A stretch of DNA of 64,000 nucleotides from contig OZ059895.1 in NCBI GenBank assembly GCA_964057225.1, forward strand, positions 16,142,001 through 16,206,000, in the 5' to 3' direction. Shown in pieces: positions 23,901-41,926 of the stretch (positions are counted from its first letter, which is position 1; each line of letters opens with the position of its first letter). The notes below the pieces were generated by a model. It made no database searches, had not been told where the DNA came from, and worked only from the letters and a program-made list of their open reading frames with translations. Made by a program: the position numbers and the translations under genes. This stretch comes from Auanema rhodensis (lineage: Eukaryota > Nematoda > Chromadorea > Rhabditida > Rhabditidae).

Positions 23901-26900
23901 CAAAGCTTTGGTTACTATGCCAAAGCCTTTAGAACGAACATCTAAATATGAATTTCCTATATATGATGTTCTTGCTCCAGCTATCAATTCATTGCTTGGA
24001 TATGCATGCAAATTGAATAGAAGTGTAACCCGTTTATCAGAGATGATGGAAGTGTGGAAAGATATTTCGATGATTCGAATTATGAAACTTGGTCTTGAAT
24101 GCACTGATGAGGATGTATTAGGTGGTCGAATCAAGAACATCATGGAACCAGCAAAGGTGAGGATCGAACTTAGCAGACTTTGTACAAAATAATCATTCAG
24201 TTGTTTGGAAAACATCAAGCAAGTTGCCCGAACTGTCTTCTTCTGCATATTCTTCTCAGGTAAGTTATTCACTGACATATTCGAATTGAATATCATTCTC
24301 GATAGGTGGTGTTCACTTCCTTCTTCTCAACCAGTTTGCGTTCCTCTCACTTCATATAAGGAATTTAAAGATAGCAAGAACAGAAAAGTTGCCTTACAAG
24401 CTTTACTGAGTCATTGGCAGACAGATATTTGTCGCTTAGTGAAACTTGCATCAACAACTGAGGCTATGAAATACAAAGTCGAGATTGGAGACGAAAAAAG
24501 ATATGATGTAAGAATCCAAGTTGACCATCCAAAGGAACATAGAAGAACTGGAAGTGGAATCAGTCGAGTAAGTTACAACTATTCTGGTGTTAAGCTTTCC
24601 TATAATCTTTAAGACTTTGGTTTCTTCTCAGAACGAGGGGTCCAGTAATAACAGCCAGCTTAATCCAGTTAAAAAGTCGGGCGAAACGGAATCGAAAAGT
24701 AGAAATCTCAGTCTGTTAAATTAGATTCTTGTTTATCTTTGCAGATAATCTGTATCAATGGCTCATGAATGCACATAGAGAACGAAATGAGCGTAAAGAA
24801 GGCAAGAATTTGGGAGATGTTGATAAGGATTACGTGAATCCTATGGATATCATGCCAAAAGCATTTTTCTATCCCTTCTACATGGTCGGTACTTCAATTA
24901 AACATTGATTCACTTACTTGCTTTAGGCGTATAAGCTAGAATATACTCCACTGGATGCATCACCTTTCAAGAAACTGAGAATAGCTTACTCACTCAATAT
25001 ACATGAAATTTACGTGGATTTATTGGAACCAAAGTAGTTTTGCTTTTGTTTTCCAGCATTTAACCACTGATTACAGAACAATCACCTCTAGCTCATGCGC
25101 TAGTGAATTTTCTACTGTATCTGTCCATCATTTAATGCAAGTCAAATTATTATCATTAAATGGAGATTTTACCTGGAGAGTTGATATGGATTCACGGAAT
25201 TTAATTCCTTTAGTTGCCAAAGTGAGTTCTAATGCAACCGCTTTCCACGTCAATCCAAATCTAATATGACGTGTAACACGTCATACGAGATGCACTGTTT
25301 TTTTAAAAATATGCTAATTTCTTTCAGGCTAGTCTCAATTATCGAGGAACTGTTGAAGATGTTCAATTTGTTGTCGCACTGTCTTCCATTTGCTTAGCTA
25401 AGGAAATATTTTTGGTAGTTCAAGCCGCTGGTGATACATTGAGTAATATTCAACAAGAACATCTGGAACAAGAACGACAATCAAGAAAAAATGTACTACG
25501 CATCTTCATAATAATCATTGTTTTATATATTTTTTTTCAGTCACCGACAGGGACTCAATCTTTGAAAGAAGGAACTGAAGCTGTTCAGACATGGGAAGAC
25601 AGGGTTCTTGAGTTGTCAAATGATTTTGAAAAGAGTGCTACCAGATGTGGCGACATTGTTCATGGAACAGTATGTTTATACTAATTTTAGGGTTCACATA
25701 ACAAATTTTAGATTCTAACTTCTGTTCATGGAGCTCTAAATATAGATGCGGTTAAGCTGGAATCTCAGCTCACTGATTTATACATTTCTTTCGATATGAG
25801 AACGATTGAACTAACTCAACAACATAATCCCAGCAATAACCGAGGGGCAACACAAGCTCAAGAAGTTGATATACTAAAGCTGTCTCTTCGGTTAGGAATA
25901 TTTGTTAATATTCTCAGTGTGTATAAGCCGCTTTTTCAGAAAAGCAAAATTGAATATCCGTGAAGCTATATTAACAAATGGAAAAATGAATGAGTGCAAA
26001 CCAATTTTACATTGTGGTTTGAAAGAAAGTTCTGCAAAGCTGGATAGGTAAAGCATATTAAAAGTTTTTTATTATTAATCATTGTCCACATAGGAAACTG
26101 ACAGCTATTATTGATAAAGATACAAAGAGTGATACGTCATTACATATATCGTTGGGAGCCATTGAAGGAGAATTACCGATGGTAGCTCGTAGTCTGCATG
26201 ATGTTGTAATGCGACATGGTCCTGAGTTGGAACAGCAGTTTAACCGGCTTAGCGCTCAACCACATGCTCACTCCACTAGTGAATCTTTATTGGTAAAATT
26301 GATCAAGCATACTAGACAAAGTATATAATTATAGAAGGTTCAACCAGTAGGCACACCTAGTGGTGAATGGGCTCCATCTACTGATCGTGTACTAATGACA
26401 AGTAGACCACCAATCGCTAGAGTGAGTTTTTGATTATTTTGAATGTATTTAGCTATTTTTTAAGGTTTCGTTCCAAATTTCTCTAGAAAGCATAGAATTG
26501 AAGGCTCAATTACTACCTAGTCTTCTAGCTATGTACAAACTTCGCAAAGCTTCAAGCACTGGTGAAACTGGTAATAGAAACTTCTCAAATTCTTTCTCTA
26601 CTTACTTATACAGGTGCTGAAGCAAAATGGACGGCTGCTATTGAAGATCATCATGCGGAATTCTATGTTTCCTTAGATGATAAGTCCAGTGACAACTTTA
26701 CTCTAGCTCTTCCGTCTGTTTCTGTAAAAGGACAATATCTCGGTGAAGAAAAATGTGTCGGAGGGTAAGAATAGTTGCATTTAATCTTGAAAATGATTTT
26801 ATCATGTTTAGAGGAAATACAGCTCCTACTACTGACAAACAGCTACGGTACAGAAAGGGTGGATACTTGAAGATGGAAGTCCTTCTTGGTTAGTTATGTA

Positions 26901-29900
26901 ATTACGATTCATTTTATTTTTGAAAACTTCAGGTCAAGTAAATCATTCATTCACTACTGATCTCCTGAATCATATACTGTTTGCTGAACAATCCTTTAGA
27001 TCTGAGTTATCTGCCTTAATTCAACGTTTGGGTCCACAAACACCATCTTATCCTGAAACTTCAATTACCCCAAGTTCTACTGAGAATAAGAACTTACTCT
27101 TTTTCTTGACGGCTAGTTTACGGTGTCATTCCTTTTTCCTATTGTTGCAATTTTAGGTTAAAGGACAAGGAGTTCCTTGGTTCCAACTCACAGCTGCAAC
27201 TCCTTCATCAACGGCAGTTCGTTTCACGATTGATAGTTTAGAAACTGAATTAACAAATCGATGGGTATGATATTCGACAAGGTTAATAAAAGATTTTTTA
27301 CTTTCTTCAGGTTGTTAAAGAAGAAGGCTCAACTAGAGAACGTCTATTTGGAGCTGCTGTTATACAATTCAATGCTAAACTAGGCCAACTAGTAAAAGCT
27401 GCCCAATATGAAGAAATTCCAGCCGAACTTCAAGAATATGCTACATTCATGACTCAAGTAACTTTCATTTAAATGTTGGATCTAGAAAATATCCTCTATT
27501 CTAGATTCGAATTGAAAACAAGGAAAGTTCAAAGCAAACATATTCCTATCATATTTCGTTGAATCGTCCTTTCTTAATGTTGAAAGCCAGTGCTATTGAT
27601 AAGGTTAACAATTTCATATTTCAATCTTCAAATAATTTTGGTTGTAGGGCATATTACTTTGGTTGAATTATAAAAATACTTATGATTATTGGAGAGCAGA
27701 GAGATCTAAGTTTGAAAGACAATCATCCACAAAACGGAACAGTTTACCGCACGCTATGTTTTCTCCACAACAGTCTCAAGTTGAAGCTTTAAACCTTGTC
27801 TATGTAATTCATTCATATTCAGGATTTCGATATAAATCTTTCGCTTTCTATCAATAATGGAATGTACGTATGTATGCCTTTGATTAGTAGTGATGTGACT
27901 GAAGGAATGCCAGCTCTTGTTCTTTCACTGCAGGTTAATTAAGTTTCTTGAAATTGTTCCTAAGCTTATTACATTTCAGAGATCTGATGTAACAGTTACA
28001 ATTAGGAAAGAATTAGTTTGTCAAGCACAGTTCCATGGATTCAAATTGAATTTCATCGATAACTTTGATGAACGATCTTTATCTAGTGTTCATGAAAATC
28101 GAGGAGATTCAAATTTCTTCTTCTTCCCACAAGGTTCATATCAACTATGTTCAAAGGTATTGTGATATTCATATTTTCTTGGTTCTGAAAATTTCGCTTA
28201 AGGCTTCTAATGAATCTGGAGATGCCCAATGGATTTTGAGTGTTAGATCTCGAATGAGGGGAATGATTATCGACTTAGATCATAGAATCGGTTAGTTTTT
28301 TTTTATTAAAATTTAGAAATGTTCTCTAATTTTGAAGGAAAATTAACAAAAATGTTGGTAAATACTCTATCGTCTCTTGGAGAAGATGATGAAAGTTATA
28401 TCGAAGACTTCCATTCTGATTACATCCCGGGTACAGAAGAACAATTGGTTTGTCCACTAGTTTCTACGTAATATTGCTTTGAAATTGCTTCAGATTGAAG
28501 GTGGAGCTGAGCTTTCTCGCATGGCTCCAGAGGATCGAATTCGTTGGCTTGAAAGAAAGGTACTGTAGCTTTTGTGAAATTAATTGGCTGATGTTCATAT
28601 TCTGTAGATGCATGAGCAATCTAAAAAGGTGTCAGACTTGATGATGAAAAAGATGGGAGAAAAGGAATTGGAATTAGAACGAAGAAAACTCCGACAGTAT
28701 GAGCTTATTCGATTCAAAGAATTCCGAAGAACAATGATTGAAAAGTTACGCCGAAAGAATGACAGAGGAAAGCGAGCTAGTGTAAGTCTGCTGTCAGTAT
28801 CTTCGCTTTTTTATTTTAATATAGGCTACCTCCGAAGCTCTGGGAGTTCCTTCTCGGGTTCCTTCAAGTGCGAGAGAATCATCTGATTACGATCATATGA
28901 AAAGCAGACCACAGGATACCGTCAATATGCACATAGATGTTCAAGTATGAATGTAACTCTTTACTATATTTGGAATGTTCTCATTTTTAGGTAAGCATTG
29001 AGACTGGTACTTGTACCCTAAAGACTGCTCCAAAACCTGATCCAGCTCCTAATACGCTCATGGTCAAACGACCATCTGCTCGAGATCTTCGTGCTAAAAA
29101 CATTGGAAATCCGCCTGCTTCATTCACTAAATTCAGTATTCCGAGGTATAATGAAACACAGCAGCCTAGCTTAATAACATAAGTTTTTTCAGTGTTGATC
29201 TGAAGGCGTATTATGTTTCGACTGACAGCGCTGATAATCCAATTGGTTTATCTTTCCCAATACCCAGAAAACTGTCAGCTCAGCCTTCTAATGCCAATGA
29301 GGTTTTTACAATATATGAAAAATAGTTTTATCTGGAGGTTTTACAGAAAACTGTGAAGCGTGGTTGCATATATCTAGCAGTTGCACTTTCATCCATGCCT
29401 TCAGAAACTGTGGTGACACCTCATTTGGCTGACTATGTTGAACAAGTTCTCGAGCCTCTTCCCGTTTTCACAGAGATGAGAGCAGAATCTATGGAATCTT
29501 TGGGTGATTCTCCTGAAACAATGAACAACATCGTTGGAATTGACACCAGTGTCCTTCCCATAGATGTTTTATTCTATCTTACAGTCCAAAGTAGTACAAT
29601 CCGATTTGATGGACAACAGCAAGTATGTTGCATTCATTCCCACTGTATGTTTCATTTCTCTGTTTAGAAAAGCTCTGCTGCTGATTGTCTATTGAAATTA
29701 CCTTGTCTCACCCTGATGGCTTCAACTAGAAGAACAGAAGGTGATGAATATCTTGGTGGAGTTGATATATCTGTAACTCTTAGTGCTTTTTCACTCAGCA
29801 TTTACAGTCCTCATCAGGTATTCATTGTCATTTTTTTCACATGTATACTTATTACAACTTTCAGCAATCAACTTCCCGTGATGCTCTAGCTGTGACCTTG

Positions 29901-32542
29901 GATCATTTATCTTTGGTCATTTCAAGAAGTAAAAATGCTTCGAGTGAACCTGATAATCGTGTTCGAGTAAGAATCAAAAGAGTTTTTTGTCTAGATGATA
30001 ACATGTTTAGTTTGTTCTGACATCCAATATTGGAGCTGCTAACTTCACTTATGACATCTGGAGACTAAGTGAGCTTCTTCAATTCCCAAAGGTTTGCAAT
30101 CTATTACTACTACTTCAACTGATCTCCTGTTATAGCCTTGGTATCGACGTGCTATTGCCCGTAGAATATTCTTCGGAGATCAGGCAGCTCCTGGAAGAGA
30201 TAACGCTCCCAGCAGGCCATCAACAATCGCCAGTCAAAATCTTGCTCCGTACGTTATTTTTGCTTGAAATATCTGCAAAGAGATTGTTTAAGTCAAAGAC
30301 CAGCAATTCAAGAAAAGCCGTGGTATGCTTCTGTACTTCTCGCTATCCAATGGAAAGAGCTCAATGTAAATGGACAGATGTCCAATACTATGGGAAGTAC
30401 AAGCTGGAAAGCTCGCAAAGGCTTGCTTCGTTCATATGCAAAGGTTAGAATAATTGAATCTTTCAATGTTATTAACTGGTGATTTTCAAGCTGAACTCAC
30501 GTCATGAACGAGATATTACCGTAACGTTCCTTCTGGATTCAAGTGAATTAACAGCTCATGGTGGAGCTATTAGTGGTGAGATTGGAATATCTCAGCTTAT
30601 TCTTTCTGCCACCCATAAACGAGTTGAAAGAGTATGTGAATCTGCCTGTGCCCTTGTCTTTACTCTATACGTTTTAGAGTATTCCTAGAAATAAGATTCA
30701 TTTCGAATTATTATCACTTGGTACAAGAATTGAATGGATGAGTAGAGCTGTCCTTATTGGTCGTATTGAACGTCCTCGTATAATACTTGGTGATGATATC
30801 ATTGAATCAGATCGTACAGGCAATGTTAGTTTTTTTTATCTTCAAAGCTCATCTGGCTATAAGCTTATGCAGGGAAATCAAGTTGCTGTACTCTTGAACA
30901 TAAATGGATCGTGGAGTGATTTACAAATAGTGATCAATAAGAATACAATTGATGATTTTTTGAAAATCATTAACAAGTTACAAACATTTTTCCATGTAAG
31001 TTTATGTTATAATCTTCAAATTATCTTTATATTGTGTTTAGGAACAACTTCGAAGTTCTCGTAGTGCTTGGCTATTCTCAGATACTGAAGATGCAGGAAT
31101 ATTCTCACATCCTAAAGAAAAAGCAGATGATGTCTGTGATGCTGAAAAGGAAAGCTTCTTCACTGATCATTGGGAGAAGGTAGATTCGATATTCGCATTG
31201 TATACCTCTATACCGAATTGCTATGTAATAGGTTCTCGATTTGGTTACTGAGATTCAATATAATTTGAAATTGATTCCTCTTCCAATGAATGGAGAAACT
31301 ATTGTTGGAGGAACTGTTCAACTTGATGCTGGATGTCTATCACTGGCTTGTATGCATGGTGAAATGAATGCTAACAGGTACACATTATAATCCTTGTCAG
31401 GGGTGAACTAATAGTACTTCCAGTTGGGCTGTTTTCCATCTTAGAGAGCTTTCAATTCTTTTCAAGCCGAATGCCCAATTCCAGTATGTCGACAAAGACA
31501 CGAAGTCTTTGGGTAAGTAAGTTCAGTAAATCGTTTACACTCGCATGCTTTTAGGAGTTGCTGTTCGTCAAAAACTTATTATTAGCTTGGGAGAGTATTC
31601 CGAGGCTAATAGAGAAAAAACAGAAAATATGGCAAATGTATGCCGTGTTCAGGTTTAATCACAAGTTTTATTCCATTTGGAACATTGTTTTTTCTAGCAA
31701 ACAAGAAATGTATTACGTCAAAATTCAAGTATTGGAGCATCTCTCGATTATATTATCGGTGATGTACTGAGGGTTATCAAGTTGTCTGGAAATAATACAC
31801 CCGTATGCTCTTCCAATGAAGCTTTATTAATAGTTCACGCAATTTTTAGACTGGGCCAGCTAGCTCGAAATCACAGTATAATGTCCTAGAATTGTTCCAA
31901 TTCCCTGCTTTAAAAGCTATTCTGTCTTCATTACAGTGTAATGAATGCGAATTATCAATCGAAGTTCCTTATAAACCCGAGGTAATAAACTATTTCTAGC
32001 GAAGTTCGACGTTTTACTCTTTACAGGTTTTATCTTCATTCGTTTGCGAGTTTTATAATTTGGTATATGTGCAAACAGATTTTAGTGCACAAGTTAGCTT
32101 TTTGCCGGACTTACTTAAAAGTTACATAAATGCAAGTGTAAGTCGAAAAATATCAAAAATTCCAAACATCTCCATCTCTTCAGGCTAATCCGAATGTTAC
32201 TGAACCTGAACAAAAGCGAAAGAAATATGATAATAGAGATTACAAGTGTGAAAATTGGGAAGTAAATCCTAAAATAGGTTTCATTGATCGCACGAAATGG
32301 AATCCGCCACTCGTAGATGATATATTGAGAAAATTACAGGTGAATACACATCATGTGAAGCTCGGAAACAGCTAAGTATTTAGATTTTTGATCATCGGAC
32401 AACTATTCCAAAAGCTCTTCAAAGAGCAGTACTAGATCCATTAGATGCTACTCTAGCTATTGGAATAAATCAAATGCTCAAGTTAGTACATAGAGGTGCT
32501 GAAGAAGATAATACAGTAACTTTCCGAAGTGATAATAGGTAA
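17937..32542 (+). CDS. lpd-3: Bridge-like lipid transfer protein, LPD-3/BLTP1 (KIAA1109, Tweek) homologue
   Basis: A very large gene of several dozen small exons separated by ~41-60-nt introns (for example exon 1 at 17937-18094; a 41-nt intron at 18231-18271). Residues about 17-50 form the N-terminal membrane anchor, ending YLSRVVGLCISFLLNR. Family landmarks then follow in order: GGKVMFRE and SIRINDGW (18.2-18.4 kb), PPRTMGDGFAVMQS (near 18.97 kb), YGPWVEQQ..FFFPPDYQ (19.17-19.24 kb), DVLTFVPYT (19.9 kb), LSGLQFRGHAMFSS (21.2 kb), a basic coiled-coil segment WLERKMHEQSKK..KELELERRK (28.5-28.8 kb), PWYRRAIARRIFFGDQ (30.13-30.18 kb) and the C-terminal TTIPKALQRAVLDPLDATL (32.4-32.45 kb). The family forms a long hydrophobic groove (repeating beta-groove) that moves phospholipid from the ER at membrane contact sites. 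C. elegans lpd-3 affects lipid storage and membrane composition. The gene looks complete, with no frameshift noticed. The stop taken is TAA at 32540-32542; an alternative last splice is discussed under findings. Predicted length is roughly 3,600-3,800 residues; not every exon was summed. Confidence 0.93.
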
Positions 32543-33095
32543 CAAATTTGTAAAAATTTATTTAATTAACTAATAATTTCACTTTCCTTTATTGTTCTAG
32601 TCTTTAGGAATTGTTTTACAAGATAATTTTTAAGATTTAATCGTGTACAGTAATTAAATGATCTCATTTGATTTGTTTTTAAGTATTTTCAATACATTTA
32701 CACTACACATTTAATCATTAATATCGGTTACAAGAAATTATTTTTAACTTTTCGCGGTTTGTTAAAGTTCAGTAACATTACGATGGGCTAAAATGGTTTG
32801 AAGTTAATATGAATATGTAATGATCTGAATTTCAATTTATAGCTTTGAACTTCGAAAAAGCCACCTTCCAATGTGGTATCATGCTACTTTATGATCTTAG
32901 ATACACTGAATGAAGACAGACAAATGGCTTCCATGTAAGTAGTCTCTTCATGAAATCATGAAACTACTACCATCTCTCTCTTTCTATCTGTCTAGTAGTC
33001 TCTCTCATATCTTCTTGCTTCTCATTGGCAGTATGTTCCCTATTCATAGACCAATGCATTGATCTACGTCCCAGTTGGATGAGAAATAAGGAGAG

Positions 33096-33209
33096 ATGAC
33101 TCAGTCACAGCTTACCAGATGCCGTTGTCGGTCTGTCTCAGCAGCAGCAGCAGCACTAGCAGCAGTAGCAGTAGCACAGCAAGCCAAACAGCTATTTGAG
33201 GGCAGCTGA
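33096..33209 (+). other. Short Ala-rich open frame over a CAG repeat
   Basis: ATG to TGA, 37 codons: MTQSQLTRCRCRSVS, then an Ala-rich stretch, ending AVAQQAKQLFEGS. The frame spans (CAG)5 and further CAG/GTAGCA units. It has no homology that I know. Coding status is unsupported beyond openness; it could equally be repeat DNA in an untranslated region. Confidence 0.2.
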
Positions 33210-33778
33210 CCGCGTTATAGCACTTGACAACCATGTCGTCATGGTTGTTGTTACTGAAGAAGTAACTCCGTGTTGATCATTGCATTGTTCGAAACATCAC
33301 AATCGAGTGATAAATCAATGAAGTTTATTCTTTTTCGTTTTGTGCAATACATCTGATTGAACTTTTGAGTTGTGATGATTGATTGTTTTAATGCATTGTC
33401 ATCTCGATCTTGTATCTAATATCTTCTACGATTTACTTAAAGCTAAACTCTCATATTCAATTTCTCTTCTATGCATATATCTCTTATTCAATTTCTTCTT
33501 TTTCTGTATTCATAATAATAATATTAACTATTATTAATATAATATTTTATTTCAAATTTGAATGAAAGAAATAATGAAAGATGGCGCGAACGTAAAAAAA
33601 AGTTGCATAACGAGTAAAATAGTTTTGAGCTTATTTCTCTAATAAAACTTTAAAAATTAAAAATTTAATGAATATAAAACTTGAAAAAGCTTACAAGACT
33701 GTTCCTATCAAATTAAACATCCAACCGACATATATATAACACACACCCAGACATACAAGTCCATACAAGGTCATTTAA

Positions 33779-33792
33779 GGGGGGGGGGGGGG
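33779..33792 (+). repeat. Poly-G homopolymer (14 G)
   Basis: Fourteen uninterrupted G residues in AT-rich intergenic DNA. Confidence 0.9.
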
Positions 33793-34408
33793 CTGGAGTT
33801 TTACGTTGAAATTGCCTTCTGTGTTAACGCCTATCAGTACATCTTGCCTATATCTTTATCAGTTAGCAATCATGCAATTTTATCGTTATATATGTTATTA
33901 TAATAATATTGAAATTCATTTAGTTTCAATATTTTTTCTTTTTTTTCTTTATTTTGTTTGCTTTTCTTTGCCATATCCATGCATGGACATGTGTCTGTCG
34001 GTCCGCTATTGATTTTCTCCTAATTCGTTTGGCTCCCTCATTTTCTTTCTCTCTCTCTATCTCTCTCTCTCTTTCTCTTTTCTCTTTCATTTCTTCCATA
34101 CATCTTTGACATTTTTGGGAGTTCAGTTAAGCATTTAGTGAGTTGTGTTAAAAAAAATTTCTTAATAACATGCAGATCGGGAGGATTACGTCGAATTTCA
34201 CGTCACGTCTGCATGTGTTATAGGCAATCTGCTTAACCATTTTCGCGTCGCAGACATATAGCTCGGTTGGTTTTTCGGCGCTTTTTTCCTTTTTTATTTT
34301 TTCATTTCATTTTCCATTCTATTCCATCCATCATTTGTTGTTAGCTGGCTGTTGCAGCTCTTCCTCACACATCCATCAGTTATTTTTTTTGCTATTGTTA
34401 TTATTGTT

Positions 34409-34440
34409 ATTGTTGTTTTTGTTGTTGTTGTTGTTGTTGA
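34409..34440 (+). repeat. TTG/TTA trinucleotide repeat
   Basis: GTTGTT repeat flanked by TTATTGTTA variants. On the minus strand it would encode poly-Gln or poly-Thr depending on frame, but no gene surrounds it. Confidence 0.7.
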
Positions 34441-35288
34441 TTGTATGAGCTGAACGTATGCGTATTTTGGGTTGCACAGCTTCTCCATTTGTTTCGTTCA
34501 TCTCTTACTACTTCCTTATAGCAAGAAAATTGGTAGTTATGCTGTGTGCATCTAATATTTCTAAGCTTGACTAAACACATTGCTATAATGGATTGTCTTC
34601 TAAGCAATCACAAAAATTTACATATTCATTTGCATTTATAAAGTTTAATGTCCAATATCTGTGTCTGTATTGTGATATGACAACTTGTCTAATTTCGCTT
34701 TTTTTCTGATGTTTTAACTGATTTTGATGCGAACATATGACAGAAATTCGAGATAAGCTTCTATAACTTCGTTATCCCAAGACAACACAGACATTCTTTT
34801 GCCGACAAAATGAAATGGAAAAAGGATGTACGAATGGTGTGGTCATCATTTCATTTACAATAATCTTTTGTCTGTTCTTATAGCTTTTCTTTACTTATTA
34901 CATTCTTAACTATGTACTAAAGCTATTTCTTCAACTTTCAACTCTCTATCTCTCACCTTCATTCTCTCTTTCCCTTCCTCTCGTATACAAGCTTGTTTGC
35001 CAGAACGAAAATATTTGAAATTCAAAATGAATTGATGTCCATATGAAATATATCAAAATCATTAAATTTGAAATTGAAAATGGACCGTTCAATTTCTCAT
35101 TCTGTCGTGTTCTTCTGACGAAAAATCAGTGTAATAGAGATGGAGAGATGAGATTTTAATGCTGCAAGTGATGAGAGCCTGAACAATGGCTGTGAAGGGA
35201 AAAGGACGAGGCGGGACAGAAACAGATGAATTGAAATGAACGTCGACAGGATCAGGTGGAACTTGGGAGAAGAAGAAGAAGAAGGAGA

Positions 35289-35300
35289 GGGGGGGGGGGG
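35289..35300 (+). repeat. Poly-G homopolymer (12 G)
   Basis: Twelve G residues following a GAA/GGAGA purine tract. Confidence 0.9.
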
Positions 35301-36824
35301 TAGAACGGACTAGCTAACAGTCGTGGAGGTGAGACATGAGAAGGTTTTCTTCTCTTTTACTTCTCTTGATATTGCCGTTGTAAATAGCTTTTGAGAAATG
35401 TTATTTCTACAATTTTTGGCTTTTTGTCTTTCGATTCTTTTCTCCCTCTCACTTTCTCCCTTTCCTTTTTTTCTCTCTTTATCTCTCTATCTCACTCTCT
35501 CTCTTTCTCTTTCTCTTTACTAACCTCTCTATATTCTCTTGACCAGCTCTCTGATCATTTCAATTAATTAATCTTAGCTTACACATCTAATTAGTTAACT
35601 TTTATTTTTTCTTTTTAATCGCGTAAGCAAATCTTTAATTGATTTTTTAATTGTAAATTCTTGATTGACAGACCATTTAGTGTTTTGATGAAATATGATT
35701 TGGATTCAACCACTGATATACATGTTTTTTTTTCTATTTTCAATTATCAATTATATCAGTAATTTCTCATATGTGATTGCTACTCCTTTTCAGCTCTCAC
35801 TCTTTCTCTCCCTCTCTCTCTCTCTACTATTCCTCTGTCTTCACGTTGACCTGTGCATTGTTGTCAAGTTTTTTTCTTCACAATCACCAGCTCCAGCACA
35901 TTTTTTCAATGTCAGTATGCTGACATTGTTCTATTATTTTTTTTATTTGAATTTCGCATACAAATCGGAATATTTCGATTAGCTAAGTCTATTATGCTAT
36001 ATACTTCTGGTTTTCTTCAACTATTAAAGACTAGTTTTCTATGAATAGCTCTATTATAATAATTCTTTTATTACCTTTTCACCCTATATATCATCAATGA
36101 ATGTAATTATTTATATAATTTATATGTTAGTTTAAATGATTATAATATGAAAATACTTTATATGTTGATTATGCAAAATTCAAAATAGATTTGTATATAA
36201 TCATATTCATTGATTAGTTACACGTAAAAGTTTCACGTCAAATTAGCATACGTCAAATTTTAGAATATTAACTCTGAAAACACATGATTTTTTCTTTTTT
36301 TTTTCATCATTTTAAAATTATGTTTATATGTTTTTTTAATTTCTTTTTTTTTTTAAATTATTTATATTTTATCAAGTTGTATATCATCATTTGTCGTTAT
36401 TTTATCTATTTAATTTGTTAAAATTAATTTGTTTTTTTTTCTTCTGGAAATCAAAAAAAAAAACCAAATGTTAGGTTCATAATACTTTGTATAAACTTTC
36501 AAACTTTTAATCGGTTTAAATATCGATTTTAGCTTATATCCATTATTCTTCTGAATCATCTACGAACATCGAAAACCTGACGATGAACAGGAACTGAATA
36601 TTTCAAAAAACAAATTATTATTATATTATTTATATAATTTTTATTATAATTATTATAATTATATTATTAGTTACTTTGAACTTGCTTCATTTTGTCTTTT
36701 CGTCACTTCTCAATTGTTTTTTTTCTCAGTTTGTCATCTCATTTCTAAGATTACAAATGTTCAGAAGTACGTATGTAATATGATCTAGAAGTATGGCCAT
36801 TTAAAGAATCTATTGAATGAAGAA

Positions 36825-41087
<4,263 letters not shown>

Positions 41088-41926
41088 TAGTTGAGAAGAA
41101 GAACAAACAAGACAACTTGAATACAAAAAACAAAAACTAAAACATTTTGCCTTATATCCATATGCAGGTTTAAACCCCAAAAAAAATATAATTTTCATCA
41201 TAAAATTATTTCAAATTAGGTATAATGATTGATAATGTTGTGTTTCATAAGCTTCATATGCTTCATTCTCCTAATCACTCGCCATTCGTCACAATTCTTC
41301 TTCTTTTTTTTTAATTTTAATTAATTATAATAATATAATGAGCTTTTAGCATATATGTATATGTATAATATTATGTATCTAAGCATCTAATGTCATTTAT
41401 TTAAGTTCTTCTTTTGCTATTTGTTGCCTTCTTTTACAGGAAGTTTTACGGGAATTTCATTTTGCTTTCTCTCAGTGCCATCCTTCTTTTTTCTTTTTCT
41501 TTTTAAATTTGCAAACTATGAATCTATTAGTTTTTATAAACAATAACAACAACAAAAAAAAACAAATAATAATAATAATAAATTTTTTTTTGTTTTAGTC
41601 AAGTTTCAAGTTTGAAATTCAAAGATTACTCGTAAGGTTGCAAGAACATGCAAGTATGTATATATGAAGATCAAAACGTTCAGATTTTTTGAAATTGAAA
41701 ACCATAGACACACAAGCTCTGTACTGTCGTCAATTGCTTATCACGATCTAAGCTGGAACTGTTTGATAAGACAAGAGCCAAAAGAGTAAAAGTCCCAATT
41801 GTTCGACTTTGATTATGAAAATACATTGAATCTTATCAATTCAGGATGTGCGGCTCCTTTAGATTTTATTCTCGTTCGATATATAAATTGCATAGTTAGC
41901 TAGCTATACAGACAGTGTTATTCAGG
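41088..41926. other. Intergenic: WDR47 3' UTR and lectin promoter
   Basis: No gene is seen. The first half is AT-rich, with poly-A and AAT repeats around 41545-41600. The last 60 bases look like a compact promoter for the lectin gene. Confidence 0.6.
41880..41887 (+). promoter_or_regulatory. TATA-like element before the first C-type lectin gene
   Basis: TATATAAA lies about 40 bases before the start codon. It is followed by GTGTTATTCAG immediately before GATG, which could be a trans-splice acceptor. Both fit a short nematode promoter with almost no 5' UTR. Confidence 0.45.

Larger units (their letters stand above)
32543..36824. other. Intergenic region between lpd-3 and WDR47 genes
   Basis: No gene with homology. 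It contains the lpd-3 3' UTR, a CAG-repeat short open frame at 33096-33209, poly-G runs at 33779-33792 and 35289-35300, a (TTG)n tract near 34409-34440, CT-rich tracts at 34050-34090 and 35450-35520, and long AT-rich DNA from 36050 to 36700. The final part should hold the WDR47 promoter and 5' UTR. Confidence 0.6.
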
